From positions 1 to 64,000 of the forward strand of contig NZ_JAPWHW010000021.1 in NCBI RefSeq assembly GCF_028369135.1: a DNA stretch of 64,000 bases, read 5' to 3'. The position numbers were made by a program, and so were the translations under genes. Positions 8,317 through 16,285 of the stretch are shown in pieces. The notes under the pieces were generated by a model. It was given only the letters and a program-made list of their open reading frames with translations. It made no database searches and had not been told where the DNA came from. This DNA is from Roseovarius sp. ZX-A-9. GTDB taxonomy: Bacteria > Pseudomonadota > Alphaproteobacteria > Rhodobacterales > Rhodobacteraceae. Each line of letters begins with the position of its first letter. Positions within the stretch are counted from its first letter, which is position 1.

Positions 8317-9406
8317 TGGGCAATCCCCCTTCGTCATCACGTGAGCGGCCCTGAATGCCGCGGATCAACGCCTTTTTCGTTACCACGCCGATCACCTTGC
8401 CATCGTCTTCGATCGCCAATGGCGCATCCGTCTCGATCGAGAGATCCGCCAGCCGGTTAAGCAGGTCATCGGGGCGCGCGCGCAAAGATCCGGTCAGGTC
8501 AATCGGGCCGTTGCGGGATTGGTAAGCGTCCAGTGGCTCCATGATGCGCGCGGCTGTGACCAGATGCAGCTTGGAGATACCAGCCACGAAATCGGCGACA
8601 TATTCATCCGCCGGCTCGGTCACGATCTGCTCGGGCGTGCCGACCTGGACGAATTCTCCGTCCTTCATCACCGCGATGCGGTCGCCGATGCGGATTGCCT
8701 CATCCAGATCGTGAGTGATGAACAGCGTGGTTTTCTTCATATGCGCCGCAAGCTCCATGAATTGCGTCTGAAGCTGGCGCCGGATCAGCGGGTCGAGCGC
8801 CGAAAACGGCTCATCCATCAGTAGGATATGCGGATCGGCGGCAATCGCCCGAGCCAGCCCGACGCGCTGCTGCATGCCCCCCGAGAGTTCATCGGGATAG
8901 CGATCTTCCCAGCCCGCCAGATCGACGGTTGCAATGGCGCGCTCGGCGATGGCAAAGCGCTCGGTGCGCGCCATGCCGCGCACTTCAAGCGCGAAGGCCA
9001 CGTTCTCACGCACCGTGCGGTGCGGCATCAGGCCCATGTTCTGAAACACCATTCCGATTTTCGACGCCCGGACCTCGCGCAGGGCCTTGCTGCCCAGTTC
9101 GCCGATATTGATACCTTCGATCAGGACATCGCCCGCTGTCGGCTCGATCAGGCGATTGACGTGGCGGATCAGGGTCGATTTCCCCGAACCCGACAGCCCC
9201 ATGATGCAAAAGATTTCACCCTCGCGCACCGAGAAGGACGCATCGCGCACCCCCACGACACAGCCAAAACGTTGCAGCACCTCTTCCTTGGCCAGATCAT
9301 CCTGCAGGACGGCCTTCATCGCCTCATCCGCACGATCGCCGAACACTTTCCACAAGGAACGGCATTCGATGACTGGAGCTGTCATATCGTTCACAGAGCC
9401 ATCCAT
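8306..9406 (-). CDS. proV: Glycine betaine/proline type ABC ATPase with CBS tail
   Basis: The 366-residue ATPase has Walker A GLSGSGKST at 70-78, signature LSGGMQQRVGLARAI near 175, Walker B ILLMDEPFSALD and the switch HD in ITHDLDEAI. The C-terminal 80 residues form a CBS-like regulatory region (ETDAPLAIEDDGKVIGVVTK), which in OpuA/ProV relatives senses ionic strength. The start ATG at 9406 shares its A with the TGA of the upstream hydrolase gene, and a GTG lies one codon earlier; AAGGAG is 8 to 11 bases upstream. It powers ProW/ProX. Confidence 0.93.
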   Translation of the reverse strand: MDGSVNDMTAPVIECRSLWKVFGDRADEAMKAVLQDDLAKEEVLQRFGCVVGVRDASFSVREGEIFCIMGLSGSGKSTLIRHVNRLIEPTAGDVLIEGINIGELGSKALREVRASKIGMVFQNMGLMPHRTVRENVAFALEVRGMARTERFAIAERAIATVDLAGWEDRYPDELSGGMQQRVGLARAIAADPHILLMDEPFSALDPLIRRQLQTQFMELAAHMKKTTLFITHDLDEAIRIGDRIAVMKDGEFVQVGTPEQIVTEPADEYVADFVAGISKLHLVTAARIMEPLDAYQSRNGPIDLTGSLRARPDDLLNRLADLSIETDAPLAIEDDGKVIGVVTKKALIRGIQGRSRDDEGGLPNGG

Positions 9407-10419
9407 CACGCCAGTAACTCCTTGATCGATGCGTCAAGTGCGGCGGTGAAACCCGCATCATTTCCGGGATTGGCCGCGCAATGCCCCCAAGGTGAATCGT
9501 AGGGGCGCAGCTCGGCATTTGGCATGTACTGCGCCTCGATCGCGTTATCCTCGGGCGGGAAATACAGATCCTGCGTGCAGGGCATCAGGATGGCGCGCGC
9601 CTTGATCGCGCCGAGCGCCTTTTTGATGTTACCGTCATAGAGCGGCCCAGCACTGATATCGCCCGCCTGCCATGTCGCCAGCTTGGCCAGCAGATCGTTG
9701 GCATCCCAGCCGCTCACATGGTCCGCTTCCCAATCCTGCAACAGCGCCTCGGGCGTCTCGAAGCCAAGCTCGCGGTAGAGGCCATCGCGATAGAAGGTCT
9801 GGGAAAACGCCCAGCCCGCATAAACTCGGGCGAAGGCTTTCAACCCAGCGACCGGCGGCGTGGTGTAGTTGCCGCCATCCCAAGTGCCATCGGCGCAAAG
9901 CGCGGCCTTGACCCCTTCGAGAAAGACGATGTTGTGTGGCGAGGTCTTCGCCGAGGCGCAAAACGGCAGGATTGCCTGCACCATGTCGGGATATTGCGCC
10001 GCCCACTGATAGGCCTGACAGCCCGCCATCGACCAGCCGGCGACCAGCGCGATGCGCTCCACCCCCAGATGATCGTGCAGCAGCCGATGCTGGCAAGCGA
10101 TATTGTCCCAAAGCTGCACCAGCGGAAAGCGCGGCCCGTCCTGGGGGACGGCCATGTTGCTGGGCGACGACGAAACACCGTTGCCAAATAGGTTTGGGCA
10201 GACAATGAAATGGCGCGCGGGGTCGATCGCACGTCCCGGGCCGAAGAACCCTTCGTTGCGCTCATGGGTGCCAGTATAGAATGTTGGCAGCACGACCACA
10301 TTGTCGCGCGCAGCGGTCATCGTGCCATAGGTCTTGTAAGCAAGGCGCGCATCATGGAGCACCTCCCCAGACAAGAGCGTCACATCGCCGAGCGCGAGGG
10401 TCTCGTGATTGCTGTTCAT
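9406..10419 (-). CDS. MetX-like alpha/beta hydrolase / acyltransferase
   Basis: The 337-residue protein is an alpha/beta hydrolase of the homoserine O-acetyltransferase (MetX) superfamily. The nucleophile elbow GWSMAG puts Ser at about 130; the acid is in TQDLYFPPED (about 285) and the His in WGHCAA (about 313). MetX enzymes transfer an acetyl or succinyl group, but related proteins hydrolyse esters. The position between two ABC importers, with its stop overlapping the proV start, argues against routine methionine synthesis and for action on the imported compound, for example deacylating it. That role is inference. Its start lies 15 bases after the stop of the upstream ABC ATPase gene. Confidence 0.8.
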   Translation of the reverse strand: MNSNHETLALGDVTLLSGEVLHDARLAYKTYGTMTAARDNVVVLPTFYTGTHERNEGFFGPGRAIDPARHFIVCPNLFGNGVSSSPSNMAVPQDGPRFPLVQLWDNIACQHRLLHDHLGVERIALVAGWSMAGCQAYQWAAQYPDMVQAILPFCASAKTSPHNIVFLEGVKAALCADGTWDGGNYTTPPVAGLKAFARVYAGWAFSQTFYRDGLYRELGFETPEALLQDWEADHVSGWDANDLLAKLATWQAGDISAGPLYDGNIKKALGAIKARAILMPCTQDLYFPPEDNAIEAQYMPNAELRPYDSPWGHCAANPGNDAGFTAALDASIKELLA

Positions 10420-10434
10420 GTGCGCCTCTCCATG

Positions 10435-11250
10435 TCAGATACTCTCCAGTGCGTTGCCGGCCTCGGAGCGCATCATCGAAATGATCTGTTGTTCGCATTC
10501 CAGATAGCCATCGGTTTGAATCAGCTCTTCCTTGCTGCGCAGCGCTTTTCCCTTCTTGAATTCCAGATCCAAAACCGTCTTAAGCCGCCCTGGATGCGCC
10601 GACAGAAAGACGATGTGGTCCGCCAGGAAAATGGCCTCCTGGATGTCATGCGTGACCAGCAGGATCGTGGTCTGCGTGCTATCGACGATGTCGAGCAGCA
10701 TCTCCTGCATGTGCCAGCGCGTCTCAGCGTCAAGCGCGCCGAAGGGTTCGTCCATCAACAGGATTTCGGGTTCGTTGGCCAATGTGCGCGCAATCGCAAC
10801 GCGCTGCTTCATGCCGCCCGAAAGGTTCTTGGGATAGGCATCGCGAAAACGCGTCAGATGGACCAGATCCAGGAATTTCTCGGCCCGTTCAGCCCTGACC
10901 TTTTTTGGCACGCCGTTCAGCTTCATACCGTATTCGACATTCTCGAAAACGCTCAACCAGGGGAATGACGTATAGCCCTGAAAGACCATGCCGCGTTCAC
11001 GAGCGGGGCCGCGGATTTCGGCCCCGTCCAACAGCATCCGGCCGCTCGATGGCTCGAGCAGTCCGGCTACGATGTTGAGCAGCGTGGACTTGCCGCAGCC
11101 GGACGGGCCGAGCAGAACGCAGAGTTCGTTCTTCGCCACGGTGAAGGACACGTCGCGCAAGGCTTCGACGGGTTTCCCCTTGGCGCCGAATACCTTGCCG
11201 ACATTTTCGACCGAGAGTTTGACGTTACCGTGCAAGGCTCCAGCCTCCAT
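10435..11250 (-). CDS. NitT/TauT family ABC transporter ATPase
   Basis: A 271-residue ATPase of the nitrate/sulfonate/taurine class: Walker A GPSGCGKST near 48, the Q-loop in VFQGYTSFPWLSVFENV, signature LSGGMKQRVAIARTLA, Walker B ILLMDEPFGALD and VTHDIQEAIFLAD. It energises the permease and binding protein that precede it on the same strand. Two starts are possible: ATG 11250 (MEAGALHG), or a GTG at 11274 directly after the binding-protein stop. Homologues usually begin close to the KLSVENVGKVF segment, so the shorter form is given. Confidence 0.9.
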   Translation of the reverse strand: MEAGALHGNVKLSVENVGKVFGAKGKPVEALRDVSFTVAKNELCVLLGPSGCGKSTLLNIVAGLLEPSSGRMLLDGAEIRGPARERGMVFQGYTSFPWLSVFENVEYGMKLNGVPKKVRAERAEKFLDLVHLTRFRDAYPKNLSGGMKQRVAIARTLANEPEILLMDEPFGALDAETRWHMQEMLLDIVDSTQTTILLVTHDIQEAIFLADHIVFLSAHPGRLKTVLDLEFKKGKALRSKEELIQTDGYLECEQQIISMMRSEAGNALESI

Positions 11251-11274
11251 TTTCGCTGAACCGTGGCAAGGCAC

Positions 11275-12345
11275 TCACCCCCTGTAACCCGCGTCATAGA
11301 GTTCCTTGTGGAGACTACATTCGACGCCGGTGTCGGCTGGTTTGACTTCCTCGATAAGGTTGAACTTGACCCACCAGGAGCTGATCAGTTCCCAATAGGC
11401 TTCCACCTGGCCGTTGGTCTGCCCGAAAGGCGGCTCCCCTGGCGCGGCACCGCAGAACCGGGCTGCCTCTAGGAAGTCATAGACATAGAGTCCCCCGTCC
11501 AGACGGCTGCCGTCCTTGCCCAGAACCATTTCGACATCCGAGATACTCATTCCCATACCGTCGGCGATGATCTCGTTGCCTTCCATCGGGTTGTCGATCC
11601 ACCACTGGATCGCATCATAAAACGCCTTCATGGTTTGAACGGCGACGTCGCGGCGCTCGTTGATAAAGGTGTCCGACATGTAAAGGCCGTCAGCGACGAC
11701 AGCACGCTCCAGCCAATAAGGATCGTCCGATTGAGCGAGGATGCTTGAGCCCGGCAAAGCCTTCAGCGTGTTGGTACCGTAGGGTTCCCAGAACTCGGAT
11801 GCTGCAATGCTGCCGCCGATCATCGCGGCAAAAGCATCGTCGGCGATGATGTTGCGATAGGTGACCGCATCAAACGGAACGTCATTGCGCTCCAGCCACA
11901 TCGCCATAAAGATCTGCGCCAACCCGCCTTCGACGACGGCCACTTCCTTGCCCTTCAGATCGGCCGCCGTTTCAATGCCAGGCGCGCCGACGATCTTGTC
12001 GGACCCGTTCGATAGATTGGCCAGCGCTACGACCTTGATCGGCAAGCCACGCTCAACCCCGACGGGGGTGAATTCGGGCGTGCCCGAAACCACATCCATC
12101 TGGTCCGCGGCGACCATGTTGAAGCTTTCGTAAGGGTCTTCAATCTTTTGGTACCCAAGGTCCAGATCCGGTGCCAGATCCTTGGCAATGGCGATGTACC
12201 AGAAACCGAAGCCCGGCCATGTCAGGCCCGAGACTCTGACCTCTTCCTTTGCCTGCACAGTCGTTGCCGCAAGCATCATGCCGGCGCCGCACAAAAGGCG
12301 CGTTGCCCAGTTAGCAACAGGTCGTGATAAGATTTTTTGTTCCAT
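11275..12345 (-). CDS. NitT/TauT family ABC substrate-binding protein
   Basis: The product has 356 residues with a signal peptide (MEQKILSRPVANWATRLL, then AGMMLAATTVQA) and a type II binding-protein fold: LTWPGFGFWYIAIAKDLAP, a DVVSGTPEFTPVG segment and the lobe-crossing IGGSIAASEFWEPY. It is SsuA/TauA-like but the ligand is not predictable. ATG 12345 is preceded by GGGAGGTCACA. In the same frame the open reading extends upstream into the permease gene, but that part is a shadow. Aromatic residues in the cleft (W, F, Y) would suit an amine or aromatic ligand. Confidence 0.88.
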   Translation of the reverse strand: MEQKILSRPVANWATRLLCGAGMMLAATTVQAKEEVRVSGLTWPGFGFWYIAIAKDLAPDLDLGYQKIEDPYESFNMVAADQMDVVSGTPEFTPVGVERGLPIKVVALANLSNGSDKIVGAPGIETAADLKGKEVAVVEGGLAQIFMAMWLERNDVPFDAVTYRNIIADDAFAAMIGGSIAASEFWEPYGTNTLKALPGSSILAQSDDPYWLERAVVADGLYMSDTFINERRDVAVQTMKAFYDAIQWWIDNPMEGNEIIADGMGMSISDVEMVLGKDGSRLDGGLYVYDFLEAARFCGAAPGEPPFGQTNGQVEAYWELISSWWVKFNLIEEVKPADTGVECSLHKELYDAGYRG

Positions 12346-12398
12346 TGTGACCTCCCAGTCTTTTTTGTTTTTTGGTAAAAGGCGCTCGCGCACCCGCG

Positions 12399-13241
12399 CT
12401 AGGTTTCCTTTTCGAGATAGGGAAATGCCGTACGATGGAGCAGCCTCAACAGGTAGTCGAACGCCAGCCCCAGCACTCCGATAACCAGAATGCCGGCCAT
12501 GATCTGATCCACGTGTAAAAAGCGCTTGGCGCGCATCATCATGGCCCCGATCCCCGCATCGGCCGCGGTGATTTCGGCGATGACCAGATAGGTCCAGCTG
12601 ACCGCGAGCATCTGGCGCATGGCGACGATGATGTTGGGCAAGGCTGCGGGAACCACGACCGTGCGCAGAACCTGCCAGCGTGACCCGCCGAGCGTCACCG
12701 AAGTGTTGATGAGATCGGCCGATATGGCCTTTGTGTGGTCCGCGATAAGGGTAATGAGGAACCAGATGACCCCAATAAATAGCAGGGCCAGCTTTTCGCC
12801 TTCTCCGGCCCCGAACCACATCAGCAGCAAAGGAATGAAAGATGGCGCTGGCAGATACCGCCAGGCCGACACCAGCGGGCTGAAGAACGCCTCGACGGTC
12901 CGGAAAGATCCCATGAGAACGCCGAGTGGCACCGCGACGGCACTGGCCAGTGCAAAGCTTATCAGCACGCGTTTGATGCTGATAAGCACATCCTTGTGGA
13001 AACCGTTCTCGGTAAACAGAACATAAAGCGCCTGCACGACCTTGCCCGGCTCCGGGAAAAGGATCGCGGGGGTCAGTTCCAGCCAGGTGACGAACTGCCA
13101 GAGCGCAAAGAAGACGACCCAGACCGACACCCCCAAAAGGATGCGCCATCCCGCGGAGATGTCGGATTTGAATTCGAACACCCGTTTCCGGCGCCGTGGG
13201 GCGCCGGAAGGTGAAGTCATATGGGGTCTTGGTTCAGGCAT
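12399..13241 (-). CDS. NitT/TauT family ABC permease
   Basis: A 280-residue membrane protein with about six transmembrane helices (first at about 34-50, VSVWVVFFALWQFV) and the coupling motif TLGGSRWQVLRTVVVPAALP expected of SsuC/TauC permeases. It is the first gene of this three-gene importer, followed by the binding protein (53-base gap) and then the ATPase. The start is taken as ATG 13241 with GGGAT upstream; ATG 13220 lacks a binding site. The N-terminus carries a short arginine-rich stretch before helix 1. Confidence 0.88.
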   Translation of the reverse strand: MPEPRPHMTSPSGAPRRRKRVFEFKSDISAGWRILLGVSVWVVFFALWQFVTWLELTPAILFPEPGKVVQALYVLFTENGFHKDVLISIKRVLISFALASAVAVPLGVLMGSFRTVEAFFSPLVSAWRYLPAPSFIPLLLMWFGAGEGEKLALLFIGVIWFLITLIADHTKAISADLINTSVTLGGSRWQVLRTVVVPAALPNIIVAMRQMLAVSWTYLVIAEITAADAGIGAMMMRAKRFLHVDQIMAGILVIGVLGLAFDYLLRLLHRTAFPYLEKET

Positions 13242-13276
13242 CAAACGGATCCCATGCTCTTTTGAGGTGCAGTTGC

Positions 13277-14728
13277 TTAGTACAGGCGCAGGTATTCCTG
13301 TACTTCCCAGTCAGTGACCGACTGGTGATAGCGCTCCCACTCGTCGTTTTTGTATTGGAGGTAGGAATTGCGCATCACCGGGCCCATCACATGCTTGGCC
13401 ATGTCGTCCTCGCGCAGCGCATTGATCGCGATCAGCAGGTTACGCGGCAGGCGACGGATGCCAGCCTCCTTGAACTCTTCTTCGCTCATCGCATAGAGGT
13501 CGCGATCGGTCGGCTCGCCGGGGTCGATCTTGTTGACGATGCCATCGACGGCGCAGGTCAGGGTCATCGCCAGCGTGAGATAGATGTTCATCGTCATGTC
13601 GGCGGCGCGGTTCTCGATGCAATGGCGGCTCTGCGGCAGGCGGAACTGGGCCGAGCGGTTGTTGTAGCCATAGGTGATGTTGGTTGGTGCCCAGGTAACG
13701 GTGCCGCCCTCGAACCCGCCGACGCGCGGCACGAGACCGTTATAGGAGTTGACGATGGGACAGGTCAGCGCGGTCAGCGCCTCGGCGTGCTGCATCAGCC
13801 CGCCCACCGCATAGCGCGATGCCTCGGACCAGTCGCCGTTGGCCTTGAAGACGTTTTCGCCGGGCGCGTCCCTGTGTTGCAACGACAGGTTGATGTGTGC
13901 GCCCGAACGCCAGTCGCCCACCGTGGGTTTGGGCATGAAAGTGACGAACATGCCGTGGCTCTTGGCCACTTCCTTGAGCACGATGCGAAGGAACACGAAC
14001 CGGTCCGCCATCTGCAAGAGGTCGGTATAGTGGAAATCCAGCTCGAACTGCGAATAGGCGCCTTCGGCGACCACATCGTGCATTTGCCAGCCCAGATCCT
14101 GAACGATATCGATCATGTCCTTGAGGAACGGCATCGAGTTGATCGAATATTCGACGTCATAGCCAAATGCCTGGCGGCGCGGACGCAAGCCGTCACGCGG
14201 ATCATCGTCGAACGCCTTCTCCGGCTGGCCGTCCTCGTCGTATTTCATCACGATGAATTCGGGCTCGACCCCGGCAAATCCAAGATATCCCTGCTGTTGC
14301 GCCTCGTGAATCGCGCGCTTGAGCGCCTGGCGTGGGCAGACGTTATAGGGCGCCCCCTCCCAGAACAGATCGGCAAAGATGATGGCCATGGTGTTGTCCC
14401 AGGGGCAGACATAGACCGCGTCCAGATCGGGCACCATGACCTGATCGGAATCCGCAGGCGACAGCTCGGGCACGAAGGAGACCGAATGCACGGCGAATTG
14501 CGGCCCCTTGCCGAGGCACAGATCCTCGAAATCGCTCATCGGAACCGGCTTGGTCTTGGGAATGCCGTGCAGGTCGATCCAGGCAGACATGACGTATTTC
14601 ACGCCAGCCGCCTCCAGCCTCTTGCGCACCTCGGCAATCTTCGGGCGGTTGCGCTCGATCGCATCCTCGATCTTCTCGTAGTAGACCTTTTTGTCGAAAT
14701 CCGTGCTCATGTTAGTTTCGTCCTTCAT
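13277..14728 (-). CDS. Glutamine synthetase-like ligase (GlnT / amine glutamylating type)
   Basis: The 483-residue protein has the glutamine synthetase fold: an N-terminal beta-grasp part (YVMSAWIDLHGIPKTKPVP), metal-binding Glu in GVEPEFIVM and in AYSQFELDFHY, the ATP segment in SGAHINLSL and the C-terminal SRHCIENRAADMTMN. It lacks the GlnA adenylylation loop signature, so it belongs with GlnT, gamma-glutamylmethylamide synthetase and similar ligases that join glutamate to amines. ATG 14728 has AAGGAG at ideal distance; ATG 14710 (MSTDF) is a close alternative. It sits between two ABC importers and Lrp genes, which supports use on an imported or released amine. Confidence 0.82.
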   Translation of the reverse strand: MKDETNMSTDFDKKVYYEKIEDAIERNRPKIAEVRKRLEAAGVKYVMSAWIDLHGIPKTKPVPMSDFEDLCLGKGPQFAVHSVSFVPELSPADSDQVMVPDLDAVYVCPWDNTMAIIFADLFWEGAPYNVCPRQALKRAIHEAQQQGYLGFAGVEPEFIVMKYDEDGQPEKAFDDDPRDGLRPRRQAFGYDVEYSINSMPFLKDMIDIVQDLGWQMHDVVAEGAYSQFELDFHYTDLLQMADRFVFLRIVLKEVAKSHGMFVTFMPKPTVGDWRSGAHINLSLQHRDAPGENVFKANGDWSEASRYAVGGLMQHAEALTALTCPIVNSYNGLVPRVGGFEGGTVTWAPTNITYGYNNRSAQFRLPQSRHCIENRAADMTMNIYLTLAMTLTCAVDGIVNKIDPGEPTDRDLYAMSEEEFKEAGIRRLPRNLLIAINALREDDMAKHVMGPVMRNSYLQYKNDEWERYHQSVTDWEVQEYLRLY

Positions 14729-14778
14729 TTGCTTGCTCCTTCTGCCACTCGGCATTTTTTCCCTGCGCCCACGCGGCA

Positions 14779-15330
14779 TCATTTCGCGTCGGACGCTGTC
14801 CAATTTCGTTTCAGCAAGAACTGGTTCTTGAAGTTCTTCAGCCCGGGCATGACCTCGACCGAGGCCAGATCTTCGGCGGCGTGAAGCTCGGCTTGCAGAA
14901 ATTCCAGAAGATCCGCCTGGCGCTCGCAGACCACTTCGACCAGCAAATCGAAGCGCCCGGTGACCCACAGGATGTAGACAACAGCTGATTCACTCGCGAG
15001 CCGTGCCGCCACCTGTTCGGGGGTATGTCCCTGCGCAACCTTCAGCCCCAGCATCGCGCTGGTCTTGTATTTGGTGGCCGCCGGGTCGGCGATCGCAACG
15101 ATGCGCAGCACACCCGCCTCTTTCATGCGCCCGATACGGTTCCTGACCGTGCCCTCAGAGACATCCAGCTCGTTCGCGATCTCCGAGTATGCCCTGCGCC
15201 CGTCGACCTCCAGAAGCTTGACGATGGCATAATCCAGATCGTCCCCGGCACGGCGTCGCCCATCCCGTTCGTCGGTCTGATTGCTGTCGTTCGGTCGCCC
15301 CATCTGCATAACCGCCCCAAATTGCGTCAT
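14779..15330 (-). CDS. Lrp/AsnC family regulator (copy 1)
   Basis: 183 residues: a winged helix (YAIVKLLEVDGRRAYSEIAN, then ELDVSEGTVRNRI) followed by a RAM/AsnC effector domain (LGLKVAQGHTPEQVAARL, then GRFDLLVEVV). It reads in the same direction as the glutamine-synthetase-like gene and ends 50 bases before it, so it likely controls that gene and itself. Start is uncertain between ATG 15330 and ATG 15309. The protein is clearly paralogous to the Lrp protein at 15594-16103; both end with FKNQFLLKxNWT-like sequence. Confidence 0.9.
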   Translation of the reverse strand: MTQFGAVMQMGRPNDSNQTDERDGRRRAGDDLDYAIVKLLEVDGRRAYSEIANELDVSEGTVRNRIGRMKEAGVLRIVAIADPAATKYKTSAMLGLKVAQGHTPEQVAARLASESAVVYILWVTGRFDLLVEVVCERQADLLEFLQAELHAAEDLASVEVMPGLKNFKNQFLLKRNWTASDAK

Positions 15331-15403
15331 TCGATTCGCTTCGAATTACCCAGAAGTATGCAGAATATTTTTTACAAATAAACAATAATCTTCCATAACC
15401 CTG

Positions 15404-15417
15404 CGAATTCATCACAA
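15404..15417. promoter_or_regulatory. Candidate Lrp-box, copy 1 (CGAATTCATCACAA)
   Basis: The 14-mer CGAATTCATCACAA lies in the 263-base AT-rich interval upstream of lrp copy 1. The identical 14-mer is at 16184-16197, upstream of lrp copy 2 and the Rieske gene. Nearby partial copies (TTCGAATTAC near 15343) suggest a cluster of sites, as Lrp octamers need. Confidence 0.5.
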
Positions 15418-15509
15418 TTATCCGTAATTGCGTACGATTTCAGCACCACCCCAAAATGGCGCAGATCATGGGGTCGGGGCCGGGACAATGCCGGACAACC
15501 AAAGCAAAG

Positions 15510-15533
15510 CGCCCCGCCGGGGCTGGCGGGGTG
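15510..15533 (-). terminator. GC-rich hairpin after lrp copy 2
   Basis: CGCCCCGCC (15510-15518) pairs with GGCGGGGTG (15525-15533) around a six-base loop, with one G-T pair. On the minus strand it is followed by CTTTGCTTTGG, a weak T-rich tail. It lies about 60 bases past the stop of the Lrp gene at 15594, so it is a reasonable factor-independent terminator for it. Confidence 0.4.
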
Positions 15534-15593
15534 CGGCGACGAGCGGCAGCGCCACCCGCGTCGAAACATTCAGGAAAATCGAGAGGCTACGCC

Positions 15594-16103
15594 TCAGGTC
15601 CAGTTCTTCTTGAGCAGGAACTGGTTCTTGTAATTGCGCAGGCGCGTCATGACTTCGACATCAATGATATCGGGGTTGTCGTAAATGTGCTTCTCCAGCA
15701 GATGCACGAGCGAGCCCTGCCCGTCGCTGACCACCTCCACCAGCAAATCGTAGCGGCCACTCATCCAGGCCACATAGACGATCTCGTCAAGTTTGCTCAG
15801 CTTCGCCGCCACATCTGCAGGTTTGCAATTAGCCCCTATCTTCAGGCCCAACATTGCCTCGGAGCGGTATTCCGACGCCTGCGGGTCGGTGATGGCCGCA
15901 ATGCGCAGCGCCCCCGCCGCCTTCATGCTGTTGATGCGGTTGCGAATCGTGCCTTCGGACACATCCAGCGCCTGAGCAATCTCGGAATATGCCCTGCGCC
16001 CATCCTCGCGCAGCATCCTTACGATGCTTCTGTTCAGCTTGTCAGCCAGCAGAGCCTTGCCTGCCTGTCCCGGTGTCGAATCGTCTTGCTGCGCTTGATC
16101 CAT
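15594..16103 (-). CDS. Lrp/AsnC family regulator (copy 2)
   Basis: 169 residues with the same design as copy 1: helix-turn-helix in REDGRRAYSEIAQALDVSEG and TIRNRINSMKAAG, then the RAM domain (MLGLKIGANCKPADVAAKL, MSGRYDLLVEVV). Start ATG 16103 (MDQAQQDD) has GGA 8 bases upstream; the open frame continues upstream but into the promoter. It is divergent from the Rieske oxygenase gene at 16286, with 182 bases between them that carry the repeated CGAATTC motifs, so it is the most likely regulator of the oxygenase operon. Confidence 0.9.
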   Translation of the reverse strand: MDQAQQDDSTPGQAGKALLADKLNRSIVRMLREDGRRAYSEIAQALDVSEGTIRNRINSMKAAGALRIAAITDPQASEYRSEAMLGLKIGANCKPADVAAKLSKLDEIVYVAWMSGRYDLLVEVVSDGQGSLVHLLEKHIYDNPDIIDVEVMTRLRNYKNQFLLKKNWT

Positions 16104-16183
16104 CTTTGGTCCAGTCCCCTTTCCGGTGTGCCTCGCCTCACCCTGCCTCGATACTGAATTCGAACTACATGATGCCCGCAATA

Positions 16184-16197
16184 CGAATTCATCACAA
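16184..16197. promoter_or_regulatory. Candidate Lrp-box, copy 2 (CGAATTCATCACAA)
   Basis: Exact second copy of the 14-mer at 15404, in the divergent promoter region between lrp copy 2 and the Rieske gene. Further CGAATT(C) cores occur at about 16159 and 16216, giving a loosely phased array. Confidence 0.5.
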
Positions 16198-16285
16198 AAT
16201 ATCGATTGACTTACGAATTCAGCCGTCCATATTTCGAAATCACAAATTACCACCCAGCCATGGGTATTGCGAAGGGATACTACCG

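Noticed and set aside
12346..13149. Upstream in-frame extension of the NitT binding protein to 624 residues
   Set aside because: The extra part overlaps the permease gene in another frame and precedes a clear signal peptide and ribosome site at 12345.
13196..14884. 562-codon plus-strand open frame
   Set aside because: Antisense to the glutamine synthetase-like gene, which has conserved motifs and a good ribosome site; no domain is seen in the plus product.
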